A stretch of DNA of 64,000 nucleotides, taken from Palsa-506 sp963755815. Lineage in GTDB: Bacteria > Actinomycetota > Actinomycetes > Streptosporangiales > Streptosporangiaceae. The DNA lies in NCBI GenBank assembly GCA_963755815.1, contig CAVWLF010000005.1, forward strand, positions 620,001-684,000. The letters run 5' to 3'. Below, piece after piece: positions 52,413 to 61,517 of this stretch; the first letter of the stretch is position 1; every line of letters begins with the position of its first letter. The translations under genes were made by a program, and so were the position numbers. The notes under the pieces are model-generated. The model was not told the DNA's origin, did no database searches, and was given only the letters and a program-made list of their open reading frames with translations.

Positions 52413-54934
52413 GGCAGGTCGGCGAGGTTAACGGCCTGCAGCTGGCCTGAGCCGGTGTTGGTCACGAGGAGCGACCCTCCTTCGATAGCGAACTGGCGCG
52501 GCTGCACGCCGGACTTGACCGTCCCGAGCAGCGCGGGCTGCCCGGCCAGCGCCGCTGAGGTGCTGACCACGCTGAGGCTGGACACCGCGCCGGGGAGATT
52601 CATCAGGTTGGAATTGGCGACGACAATCCGCTTACCCTGGTCGACGAAGGTCAGGCCGATCGGGCCCGCGCCCACGGCCACCCGGGCGATCAGGGCGTGC
52701 TTGGGGTCAGTGCGCAGCTTGGCCGCCGAGAAGCCGAGCAGCGCGTCGCTTTCCCGGGCCGTGACCCACACGTCGGTGCCGCTGGTGGAGACGATCACCC
52801 GGACCGGGCTGCATCCCGCGGCAGCGGTCGAAACCACCGATTTGGCGGGATTGACCTCGGCCTTAGCCAGGTTGACCACGCTGAGCAGGCCCGCACTGGG
52901 ATTTGATGTCTTCACCTTCTCGATGCTGGTCACGTACAGCCACTTGCCGTCGGGCGATGTGGCCATTCCCACCGGCTCCACCCCGGTCGGGATGAGTCCG
53001 ACGAAGGCCGAGGCGAAGTTGCCGGCCAGGGCCTCCTGCAGGTTGAACACCGCGACGCCGCCGCTGCTTTGCAGCGTCACGAAGGCGAACCGGCCGTTGG
53101 GGGACAACTCGATCTCGACGGCACCGCGGCCACCCGGGCTGGAGAGTGTCCCCAGCAGGACGACGTGCCCGTGCTCGGCGTCCTTGGTGTCTAGCACCAG
53201 CGCGCCGCTGCCCGACGTCACCAGCAGTTCCTTGTCGTTGCTGGTGACGACGTCGCCCTTTCGCGCGCCGGGCACGGACATGGTGTGCAGCAGCGTGGGC
53301 GCCAGGGCGCTGCTGTTGGCGAGCACCGCAACTGAGTTGCGGAGGGTGACAAACGTGTGCGCGCCGCTGGGCGTCGTGGTGACGCCGAACGGCTGGTCGC
53401 CGAGCTTGACCATGGCGCTCGTGACCTTGGACAGCTGCTTGGCTGATGCCGCCGCCGTGGTGCACCCGGGGAGTTTTGGTGCGACGGCAGTCACGGTTCC
53501 GCCGCCGTGGTGCTTTACTCCGCCGCCGCCGCCTGGTGGCTTGCTGCCATTGCCGCCGCCGATCAGGGCATAGCCGCCGCCGATGACCGCGAGGACGATG
53601 ACGGCCGCGGCGGCGGCCATCGCCCCGCGGGACCGCCACCACGGCCGGGCGGGGCCGGACGGCGGTCCGTAGCCCGGCTGACCGTAATCCGGTGGCTGAC
53701 CGTACGGGCCGACCGCCGAGGGCGGCTCGGTCAGGCCCGGCTTCGTGGATCCGCGGGCTCCGGGAATGCTGGCTGCCTCGGTCGGCGGCCCGCCCGGACC
53801 GGGCGGGGCGGACGGTCGGCCCTGGCCGGTGCCCGGCGGCGGGACAGACGAAGGCATGGCCACCTCCGTCGGCTGCCGCGGCGGTACCACCGGCTGGTCC
53901 TGGCTGGATGACGCGGCCACTTCCGTCGGCTGCCGCGGCGGCACGGACGGCCCGGCCACTTCCGTCGGCTGCCGCGGCGGCACGGACAAGGGCATGGCCA
54001 CTTCCGTCGGCTGCCGCGGCGGGATCGAGGACCGCGGCAGCGCGCCCGGGTCCGAAGAGTCGTCGGGCCGCAGATCGCAGGCCTGGCGCAGCGCGGCGGC
54101 GAAGTCCAGGCAGGTGGCATAGCGGTCGTCCGGTGCCTTGGCCAGCGCTTTCGCCATTACCTGGTCGACGGCGGGAGGCAACTCGGCGCGGCGCGCAGTG
54201 AGCGGGGGAGGCGGCTCGGAGATCTGGGCCCAGAGCACGGCCAGGCCCTGATCGCGCTTGAAGGGCGGCGCCCCGCCGAGCATCTCGAACGCGGCGCCGG
54301 CCAGCGCGTAGAGGTCGGTCCGGCCGTCTACCGGCCGCCCCTCGATCTGCTCCGGCGCGACATAGTCCAGCGTGCCGAGGAACTGGCCGGTACCGGTCAG
54401 GCCGGAGGACGACAGCGACTGCTTGCTCAGCCCGAAGTCGGATAGGTAGACATGGTCGGCCCGGCCCACCGTCCGGTCCAGCAGCATATTGGCTGGTTTC
54501 ACGTCCCGGTGGACGAGTCCGTGCGAGTGCGCGGCGTCCAGCGCCGAGGCCACCTGCGTGATGATGCTGATGGCCCGGGGCGGCGGCAGCGTACCCAGCT
54601 CGTCGAGCAGCGACCGCACGTCCCGGCCCTGCACGTACCGCATCGCGATGAACAGGACCCCAGCCGCCTCACCCGCCTCGAAGACCGGGATGATGTGCGG
54701 GTCGTCGACCGCCGCGGCCGCTCTCGACTCGCGGATGAACCGCTGCCGGAACGCGTCGTCCCGGGCGAGCTCAGGGGCCAGGATCTTGAGTGCCACCCGC
54801 CGGTCCAGCCGGGGGTCGTGCGCGCGGAAGACAACGGCCATCCCGCCACGGCCGATCTGCTCCTCAAGCCGGTAGCCGGCTATCCGCGAGCCTGTGGTGA
54901 ACCCACCGGGTGCCGGGGGGGTCTCGTCACTCAC
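52409..54934 (-). CDS. Membrane Ser/Thr protein kinase with extracytoplasmic beta-propeller
   Basis: An 841-residue transmembrane kinase. The kinase domain has GRGGMAVVF (residues 29-36), ATP Lys in ALKIL (50), HRDVKPAN (142-149), DFG (166-168) and APE (193-195), all intact. A juxtamembrane region of about 140 residues holds four PPRQPTEVA repeats (305-359). One helix follows (about 437-458), then an exported YVTN/Lactonase_2-like beta-propeller (PFGVTTTPSGAHTFVTLRN; PVGMATSPDGKWLYVTSIE). It is coupled to DUF2993 and divergent from the FHA-ABC exporter, whose FHA domains would read its phosphothreonines. Confidence 0.92.
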   Translation of the reverse strand: MSDETPPAPGGFTTGSRIAGYRLEEQIGRGGMAVVFRAHDPRLDRRVALKILAPELARDDAFRQRFIRESRAAAAVDDPHIIPVFEAGEAAGVLFIAMRYVQGRDVRSLLDELGTLPPPRAISIITQVASALDAAHSHGLVHRDVKPANMLLDRTVGRADHVYLSDFGLSKQSLSSSGLTGTGQFLGTLDYVAPEQIEGRPVDGRTDLYALAGAAFEMLGGAPPFKRDQGLAVLWAQISEPPPPLTARRAELPPAVDQVMAKALAKAPDDRYATCLDFAAALRQACDLRPDDSSDPGALPRSSIPPRQPTEVAMPLSVPPRQPTEVAGPSVPPRQPTEVAASSSQDQPVVPPRQPTEVAMPSSVPPPGTGQGRPSAPPGPGGPPTEAASIPGARGSTKPGLTEPPSAVGPYGQPPDYGQPGYGPPSGPARPWWRSRGAMAAAAAVIVLAVIGGGYALIGGGNGSKPPGGGGGVKHHGGGTVTAVAPKLPGCTTAAASAKQLSKVTSAMVKLGDQPFGVTTTPSGAHTFVTLRNSVAVLANSSALAPTLLHTMSVPGARKGDVVTSNDKELLVTSGSGALVLDTKDAEHGHVVLLGTLSSPGGRGAVEIELSPNGRFAFVTLQSSGGVAVFNLQEALAGNFASAFVGLIPTGVEPVGMATSPDGKWLYVTSIEKVKTSNPSAGLLSVVNLAKAEVNPAKSVVSTAAAGCSPVRVIVSTSGTDVWVTARESDALLGFSAAKLRTDPKHALIARVAVGAGPIGLTFVDQGKRIVVANSNLMNLPGAVSSLSVVSTSAALAGQPALLGTVKSGVQPRQFAIEGGSLLVTNTGSGQLQAVNLADLP
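53858..54025 (-). repeat. Four-copy PPRQPTEVA coding repeat in the kinase
   Basis: Residues about 304-313, 318-327, 331-340 and 350-359 each contain PPRQPTEVA; a degenerate copy (VPPPGTG) follows. Each has one Thr next to Glu, a plausible autophosphorylation or FHA-binding site. Nearly identical codons indicate recent expansion. Confidence 0.85.
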
Positions 54935-55388
54935 CGCGCCTCCAGCGGTTGCCTGCCTGTCCCGATTCCGGCCGACGGCCCTGCGCCGCCCCGATGGCTG
55001 ACGCCAGGATCGCCCGGATTTAACCGGAGGATAGCCAGGATGCTTCCAGTATCCGCGTCATCGGCCGCCGACTGTCAACCCGCGCCCGGGCGCGGGTTGT
55101 CGCCGGTGCCTCGTTGATCGAGCCTAGTTTGATCTTGAGATGGTAACCCCCGACCGTATCTGAACCAGGGCCCGTGACGGCGGGAAAGACCGGGGATTAT
55201 CAGCCGCGGCGCGGGAATGCGGCCGCTGCGGGCACAGAAGCGGCCACCGGCCCTCGCGCGCGGGACCAGACACTCAGCCAAGTCCGCGGGCGGGGTCATA
55301 GTTTAGCCATGATAAGGCAATCGAACTGGTCATGACGGGTAATGATCAGATGGATTCTTTTTTCGCTGATTCGCTCTACAGTTAGCAG
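54935..55388. other. Divergent control region between kinase and FHA-ABC genes
   Basis: A 454-base gap holding the promoters of both arms of the module. It contains a 24-base perfect palindrome (55076-55099) and an AT-rich stretch at about 55300-55388 just before the FHA gene, the likely promoter on that side. No gene recognised. Confidence 0.55.
55076..55099. promoter_or_regulatory. 24-bp perfect palindrome in the kinase/FHA-ABC control region
   Basis: Twelve-base arm caacccgcgccc followed directly by its exact complement, with no loop. It could be an operator for a dimeric regulator or an RNA hairpin. Its place between divergent genes favours an operator. Confidence 0.5.
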
Positions 55389-55901
55389 ATGACGGCCGAC
55401 CAAGTCCTCTCGCCGCACCCGACACCGGCCCTTGTCGTGCGGACGCAGGGATCAGACCGAAGTCTGCAGGCGGGACCCTTGTACCGGATCGGCCGGGATC
55501 CGGAGTCCGACATCGTGGTCGATGACTCCCGGGTCTCATGGCAGCACGCGGTGCTCCGGTTTGATCCGGCTGAGCAGAATGCCTGGATCCTGCAGGACAC
55601 CGGCAGCACCAACGGAACGTTCATGGCGTCCCAGCGCGTCTCCCAGGTCACGATCAGCGGTGACTGCGTGCTGCGGCTCGGCCATCCCGACGACGGCCCG
55701 ACCGTGGAATGCACGCTGGCCGCCCCGGCCCGGCCCGACTTGCCCGCGCCCGACTCGCCACCCGCCGCGCGGCCGGCCACCGCCGTCTCGCCCTCGCCCG
55801 CCTCGCCTGCCCGCCGCCTCGGCCGCGGCCGCCGCTCCCCCCCGCCGCCCCGCCACCGGCCGCGGGCTACGCCGGCGCCCGGATGCCCAGCACCGGCCTG
55901 A
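55389..55901 (+). CDS. FHA domain protein (N-terminal piece of a frameshifted FHA-ABC exporter)
   Basis: ATG at 55389. An FHA domain: YRIGRDPESDIVVDDSRVSW, HAVLRF, and TGSTNGTFMASQRVS, with the Arg, Ser and Asn residues that grip phosphothreonine. A Pro/Ala/Ser-rich linker follows and the frame ends at 55901. The second FHA domain and transporter continue in another frame, so I read this as the first domain of one Rv1747-like protein broken in its low-complexity linker. Alternatively it is a separate short FHA adaptor overlapping the next gene. Confidence 0.75.
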   Translation: MTADQVLSPHPTPALVVRTQGSDRSLQAGPLYRIGRDPESDIVVDDSRVSWQHAVLRFDPAEQNAWILQDTGSTNGTFMASQRVSQVTISGDCVLRLGHPDDGPTVECTLAAPARPDLPAPDSPPAARPATAVSPSPASPARRLGRGRRSPPPPRHRPRATPAPGCPAPA

Positions 55902-58158
55902 GCTATGCGGGCTCGCTGTCCAACCGCCAGCCGAGCGCGATCATGCGGCTGCCGTCCAAGGTGCTGCGGATCGGCCGGGCCGCCGACAACGACGTGGTCG
56001 TGTCCGACCTGAACGTCTCCCGTTACCACGCCGAACTGCGGCGGGCGCGGGGCGGCTTCGAGATCGTTGACCTCGGCAGCCACAACGGAACCTTCCTCAA
56101 CGGCCAGCGGATCTCCGCCGCGCCCGTCACCGAGATGGACATCATCGGCATCGGGGCGTCCACGTTCCGGCTGGTCGGCGAGGAACTGCAGGAGTTCATC
56201 GACACCGGCGACGTCTCGCTGGCCGCGCGGGACCTGACGGTCCGGCTGTCCAGCGGCAAGGTGCTGCTCGATCACGTCAGCTTCCCGCTGGGCGAGCGCT
56301 GCCTGCTCGGGGTCATCGGCCCGAGCGGCGCGGGCAAGTCCACGCTGCTCGGGGCGCTGACCGGGATGCGGCCGGCCACCGAGGGCAGCGTCCTGTACGA
56401 CCAGCGCGACCTCTATACGCACTACGCGGAATTGCGGCACCGGATCGGGCTCGTCCCGCAGGAAAACATCCTGCACACCCAGTTGTCCGCACGGCGCGCC
56501 CTCGGCTACGCGGCCGAGCTGCGGTTCCCGCGCGACACGAGCAAGGCCGAGCGGCAGCGCCGGATCACCGAGGTGCTCGGGGAGCTGTCCCTGACGGCCC
56601 ACGCGGAGACCAGGACCGCCTCGCTGTCCGGCGGCCAGCAGAAACGCGTCAACGTCGCGCTTGAGCTGCTGACCAAGCCCTCGCTGCTGTTCCTGGACGA
56701 GCCCACGTCCGGCCTGGATCCCGGGCTGGACAAGTCGGTCATGGAGATGATGGCCGACCTGGCTCATGACGGCCGCACGGTCATCGTGGTCACGCACAGC
56801 GTCGCGAACCTGAACCTCTGCGACCGCCTGCTGGTTCTCGTGCCCGGCGGGAAGATCGCCTACTTCGGCCCGCCGGCGGACGGGCTCAAGCACTTCGGCA
56901 AGCCCGGCTGGGCCGAGGTATTCCAGGCCTTCGACGCCGAGCCGGGCCGGGACTGGGCCGGAGAGTACCGGAACTCGGGGTACTACCACCGCTACGTCTC
57001 GGTGGAGATGACCGGCCAGCTCCCGGCCGGCGGGCCGGTGCAGGCCGCCACCGCGCCGCCGGCCACGCGCAACCGCTTCGCGCAGCTGAGCACCCTGGTC
57101 CGGCGGTACATGGCGGTGATCGCATCGGACCGGGTGTTCCTCGCCTTCCTGGCCGCGATGCCGATCGTCCTCGGCGTGGTGATAAGGGTGCTGCCGGCCC
57201 CGCTCGGCCTGGTTGGCCCCGACAACCAGGGCGCCGAATCGCTGCTGCTGATCCTGGTCATCAGCGCCTGCTTTGCCGGAGCCGCCAACGCGGTCAGGGA
57301 ACTGGTCAAGGAACGGCCCATCTACAGCCGGGAGCGGGCGGCCGGCTTGTCGTCCGGCGCCTACATCGTCTCCAAGCTGGTGATCCTCGGCCTGATCAGC
57401 GGAGTGCAGGCGATGGTGATGGTCGCCCTCGGGCTGATCGGCCGCCCGCTGCCGGCCCACGGCTCATTCCTGAGCCAGCCGCTGGTCGAGCTGATGGTGG
57501 CCATCGGCGTGCTGGCGATCGTCTCGATGACCCTGGGACTGCTCATCTCCGCCTCGGTCGATACCTCCGAGAAGACGATGCCGCTGCTGATCGTGGCCGT
57601 CATCTTCCAGGTGGTGATGACCGGAGGCGTGTTCCCGCTGGCCGGGAAGGCCGGGCTGGAGCAGGTCGCCTGGCTGGCTCCGTCGCGCTGGGGCTTCGCC
57701 GCTACCGCGTCCACGGTCAACCTCAACGTGATCTCGCTGCCCGTCATACCGAAGGTGCCCGCGGTCAAGCAGCCCGCGCCGGGCAAGTCGCACGCGCCGC
57801 ATGCCAAGCAATCGGCGGGGCAGCTCCGGCGGCAGCTCGCACGCCACCCCCAAGGCCCCGCACGGCACCCCGAGCGCACTGCCGACGCAGGCGCACAAGA
57901 CGGCGAAGGCGCACAAGCCGGCCGCCAGATCACGGCTCGGCGAAGGCGCATGCCTCACCGAGCGCCGCACCGAGCGCCACACCGGGGACCGCGACCCAGA
58001 CGGCCACCGCGGATAGCTCCAGCACCGTCGACCCGCTGTGGAAGCACAGTCCGCGCACCTGGCTGATCGACATGGCGATGATGGTGCTGCTCGGGCTGGC
58101 GTTCACGCTGATCGCGTGGTGGCGGCTGGTCAAGCTGAGCCCGGGCCGCCGGAAGTAA
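55883..58158 (+). CDS. FHA domain and ABCG-type ABC exporter (Rv1747-like), frameshifts in the C-terminal linker
   Basis: An in-frame ATG at 55883 opens an FHA domain (VLRIGRAADNDVVVSDLNVS; LGSHNGTFLNG), then an ABC ATPase (GPSGAGKSTLLGAL; SLSGGQQKRVNVALELL; LLFLDEPTSGLDPG; TVIVVTHSVANL) and an ABC2 membrane domain of about six helices (VFLAFLAAMPIVLGVVIRVL; LLIVAVIFQVVMTGGVFPL). After about 57815 the frame breaks at least twice in Pro/Ala/His-rich sequence; the true end is a last helix (TWLIDMAMMVLLGLAFTLIA) stopping at 58158. The uninterrupted frame ends at 58066. Mtb Rv1747 has the same FHA-FHA-ABC order and is phosphorylated by its neighbour kinase PknF. Confidence 0.85.
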
Positions 58159-58668
58159 CCGCGGGCTGCGGCCGAAACTAAGCAGGGTTCGTGGTGACTG
58201 CCGTGGCGGATCGCGGGCTGTGAGGGGCGGGGCGGGGGTGGCGTGGCCGGTCTGGCTGAGGCTGCGCCCGGAACCGCCGCAACGCCGTGGCCGGAGTGTT
58301 CCGGCAGAAGCTCACCCGCCGGTCCCGGGACGATCTGCGGCGTCGGCGGCGCCCGGCCGCACGCTCCGGCGGCAGAAGAACGGAACGCCGCTTCCCGGAC
58401 CGGCCGCACGAAGATCACACGCAAGCGCCGGATGAATCAGCGGTTAAGATCTAGCCGGTTCTCGGCGCTGAAAACCGGCTAAATCTTAACCGCTAACCGG
58501 CTGGCCGATGATCACCGGCCGGGACCAGCCGGGACAACGACGTAATCCCGGCCGCGTGGTCGCTCCGGCCGCTCATCGGCCCGCGGCAAACATCCCCGGC
58601 GGCCAGGCCGCCCAGAGCCCCGGCGGCGCTGGCCGTCATACGAGAGCCGAACCAGGCCGGGTGCGCGG
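58159..58668. other. Convergent intergenic region
   Basis: About 510 bases between the exporter and the secreted hydrolase. Apart from the strong stem-loop at 58439-58494 I see no gene; the open frames here are Arg/Pro-rich and lack family resemblance. Confidence 0.5.
58439..58494. terminator. Long stem-loop, probable bidirectional terminator
   Basis: Twenty-two-base arms (58439-58460 and 58473-58494) match with a single mismatch around a 12-base loop. The arms are unusually AT-rich for this genome (each contains cttaa or ttaag). It lies between convergent genes. Confidence 0.6.
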
Positions 58669-60135
58669 CTAGGGCACCGGGCGGTCGAACGGCCGCAGGT
58701 ACTGGGTCGGGTGGAAGGTCAGGAACGCCGGCGCGGTCGGCACCAGCGTGCTCCCGCTGGAGAACACGTTCAGGGTCGGTCCGAGTGCCGTCGCCGCGGC
58801 GTTCAGGCTCGACGGCTGCAGCGCGCTGGAATCCCAGTGCCCGGTGTTGAGGCGCTGGAGCAGCACGCTGGCCGCGGTGAGTGTCTCGGCCGGGGTGAAC
58901 GCGCAGTGACCGGCCCGGTGCACGAAGATCTGGCGCAGCAACGACGAGTCGCCGGCGCGGCGGACGACGCTGGCGTAGGCCTGCTCGTTCTGGTTGACCA
59001 CGAGGCCATCGCCGACGGTGTGCATGGTGAGCACCGGCACCCCGAGCTCGCCGTTGAAGGTGATGTTCCGCTCCAGGTAGCGGACCGCCGCCGGGTCGGC
59101 GCTGATCCGCGCCGCGTGGTTGAGCGTCTCCAGGTCGGCGTGCAGGCTCAGGCCGGCCGCCCGGTACAGCGCCTTGACCTCGCGGAAGTCCGATGACTTC
59201 CGCAGGTCGCTGAAGTAGTTCACGCCGGTGTTCCAGGAGGGATTCCCGCCCGCCCGTCCCTCCAGCTCAGCCCGCAGGAAGAACGCGAACGGGAAGTCGA
59301 CCTGGGTCTCCCAGTCGAACTGGTTGACTTCCTGGGCGGCGTAGTCGGTCGCGGCAGGCTCCGCGGAGAGCGGGGTGAACCAGCCCGGCGTATCGCCGAG
59401 CGCGGCGGAGAGCGCGAGCCGGGCCTGGCCCTGCGGCGTCGTCTGCGCGGCGGTGGCGGCCGTAGTGGCCGCGGTCAGGTTCGCGGTCGGATCACTGGCC
59501 GGGATCGTGATGTTGACGACCTGCACGGACGGGTCGATCAGCTGCTGGAATGCGAACTCCGAGTCGAGCGCCGTGTTCCAGGTAGCGACTCCGCCGGAGA
59601 GCACGCCGCACATCGGCAGGGCGCCGGCGAACCGGCCCGGGTATTTCTGGATCAGGCCGGCGGTGATGATGCCGCCGAGTGAATGACCCCAGGCGATCGT
59701 CCGCTTGGGCTGGCCGACCTGGTGGTCGAAGATGTTGAGCGTGCTGATCTGGTCGGGCAGCGCCTGCTGGATGGCCCATCCGGTGGAGGCGTACGAGGAG
59801 CCCGCCAGCGCGAAGCCCTGGGCCAGCATCGCCGCGCCGGTGAGCGGGTCACCGACGTCGGTCGCCGGGTTCGGTGACCCGGGCACGACGTACCCGTGGC
59901 TGTAGAGGAACAGGGTGCCGTTCCAGTTCGCCGGGACCTCGATCAGGTAGGTCGCGCCATCGGGCAGCGTCCCGGTCAGGGTCTGCGCACCGCTCGCGGT
60001 CACCGTCTTGTGCACCGTCGCCGCCGCCGGATGGGTAGCCGCCAGGGCCGGTGCAGCGGCCGGGGCGAGTCCCAGCGTCAGTAGCGCCGCGGCGGGGAGA
60101 AGCAGGGAAAGCTTCCTGATCCTGGACACAAGCAC
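58669..60135 (-). CDS. Secreted alpha/beta-hydrolase
   Basis: About 488 residues. After a signal peptide (LSLLLPAAALLTLGLAPAAA), the hydrolase core shows GTLFLYSHGYVVPG (oxyanion region), WGHSLGGIITAGLIQKYPG (nucleophile Ser in GHSLG) and a late VHRAGHCAFTPAE with the catalytic His; the Asp is probably in HTVGDGLVV. It may be a tannase- or peptidase-like exo-hydrolase; the substrate is not predictable. GTG at 60135 or 60129 starts just before the signal peptide. Confidence 0.82.
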   Translation of the reverse strand: MLVSRIRKLSLLLPAAALLTLGLAPAAAPALAATHPAAATVHKTVTASGAQTLTGTLPDGATYLIEVPANWNGTLFLYSHGYVVPGSPNPATDVGDPLTGAAMLAQGFALAGSSYASTGWAIQQALPDQISTLNIFDHQVGQPKRTIAWGHSLGGIITAGLIQKYPGRFAGALPMCGVLSGGVATWNTALDSEFAFQQLIDPSVQVVNITIPASDPTANLTAATTAATAAQTTPQGQARLALSAALGDTPGWFTPLSAEPAATDYAAQEVNQFDWETQVDFPFAFFLRAELEGRAGGNPSWNTGVNYFSDLRKSSDFREVKALYRAAGLSLHADLETLNHAARISADPAAVRYLERNITFNGELGVPVLTMHTVGDGLVVNQNEQAYASVVRRAGDSSLLRQIFVHRAGHCAFTPAETLTAASVLLQRLNTGHWDSSALQPSSLNAAATALGPTLNVFSSGSTLVPTAPAFLTFHPTQYLRPFDRPVP

Positions 60136-60349
60136 GCTCCCGCTGATATCTGATGAGAAGCCTTCCAGGACTGTAACCCGACTGGCACAGCCTGCAACAG
60201 GCTCGCCTTCGGGCCAGGGCCGGGCAGACCGCCGCGCCATCATGGCGGCGCCGTGGCCGGGCCAGTGACCGCGAAATTGAGGCCGCCGCTGGTCGTGGTG
60301 ATGATCGGATGGGCCGGCCAGGCCATGGCCGGGGGCCGTTCCGGCCGCG

Positions 60350-60387
60350 CTGAGGGCCGGGCCCGTGATGCGCGGGCCGGCCCTCAG
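60350..60387 (-). terminator. Terminator hairpin after the L,D-transpeptidase
   Basis: Arms ctgagggccg (60350-60359) with cggccctcag (60378-60387), extended by gcccg/cgggc with one bulged base and a 7-base loop. It begins 19 bases beyond the stop of the minus-strand gene. Confidence 0.6.
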
Positions 60388-60405
60388 TTACAACGTTCTG
60401 GCGCT

Positions 60406-61248
60406 CTAGTTATGGCGGATGTAGACCGGGGTGCCCGGGATCTTGACCAGTTCGTGGAAGAAGTTGGCAATGTCCATCGGGATCCGCACGCAGCCGTGCG
60501 AGGCAGGCGTCCGCGGCACGACGGTGTCACCGTGAATCGCATAGGCGCGCCCGATGAAGAACGTCGGGTTGAACATCTCGCCGAGCGGCACCCGGACCCA
60601 GCCGGGCAGGAAGGACAGCGTCTTGTAGTTCCCGGTCGGGGTGATCGCGGGACCGCAGGTTCCGCCGCCGCCCGGGCACGGGTAGAGGTAGCCGCCGCCG
60701 GTGGAGACATGGCTGATCAGCTTGACCTTGCCGTGCCGGTAGAGGACGAGGTACTCATGACTGAGGCTGATGTCGATCCGGTTGTTCTGGTGATGGGACG
60801 ACACCGGCCGGGGCGCCCGCGGATGGGCCAGCCGCCGTTCCATGCTGGTGCCGATGTTGTCGGAGTTAACCCGGGTGCGCAGGCCCTGTACTTCCTTGAA
60901 CGCCCAGACTGCCTCCAGCATGCTGGGCCCGAATTCGCCGTCGATACTGCCGGGGTAGTACTTCAGCGCCTTCAGCCGCTTCTGGACCTTCTTCACAGCC
61001 GCGCCGGTCATGCCCGGCACCAGGGTCCTCTTGACCGGCTTCCAGGCCGGCGCGTCGGCGCGGGCACTGGCCGCGTCGCCGCGGGCACGGTGCGCGCGGG
61101 CCTGATCTGCCGCCCCGGCCCGGGCGACCGCGGCGGGCCGGGCTACTCCCGTCGTCCCGGCCACTGCCACGCTGCCCTGGGCGAGCAGCGACGCACCGAC
61201 CGCCGTCACCGCGCCCACGCTCAACAGCCACCGCCACCGTTGCCTCAT
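60406..61248 (-). CDS. L,D-transpeptidase with peptidoglycan-binding domain
   Basis: A 280-residue exported protein: signal peptide (WLLSVGAVTAVGASLLAQ), an Ala/Arg-rich linker, a PG_binding_1-like domain (VKKVQKRLKALKYYPGSIDG), then a YkuD domain with YAIHGDTVVPRTPASHGCVR, containing the catalytic His and Cys of the HX(n)SHGC motif. It would form 3-3 cross-links or attach proteins to peptidoglycan. ATG at 61248. Upstream are three loose copies of tgcgytay (61366, 61396, 61417), of unknown meaning. Confidence 0.92.
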   Translation of the reverse strand: MRQRWRWLLSVGAVTAVGASLLAQGSVAVAGTTGVARPAAVARAGAADQARAHRARGDAASARADAPAWKPVKRTLVPGMTGAAVKKVQKRLKALKYYPGSIDGEFGPSMLEAVWAFKEVQGLRTRVNSDNIGTSMERRLAHPRAPRPVSSHHQNNRIDISLSHEYLVLYRHGKVKLISHVSTGGGYLYPCPGGGGTCGPAITPTGNYKTLSFLPGWVRVPLGEMFNPTFFIGRAYAIHGDTVVPRTPASHGCVRIPMDIANFFHELVKIPGTPVYIRHN

Positions 61249-61517
61249 GCTGTGCTCCTCGGCGAACCGGGCCTGTCTGGCCGGGCGGGCAGAATCCCGC
61301 TCGCGCCCCGTCCAGGCCATCAATGATGAAGTGTCGTTTTCTAGACGTTTTACCCACGTCCCTGGTTGCGCTACCCAGAGGGTGATCTTCTCTGGCTGCG
61401 TTATGCCGGGTCTTAGTTGCGTTATCCAGGGGTGCTCCTGGCCGGCCAGCGGAACCGCGGCCCATGGCCCCGGGCCGACGCGCCGAGCGCGAGACTACCC
61501 CGGGCTAGGGTGAGCTG

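Noticed and set aside
53858..54025. CRISPR-like array
   Set aside because: The repeats are in frame, encode PPRQPTEVA, and have no unique spacers of constant length.
61366..61429. Riboswitch upstream of the L,D-transpeptidase
   Set aside because: Three loose tgcgytay repeats occur but no conserved riboswitch core could be recognised.
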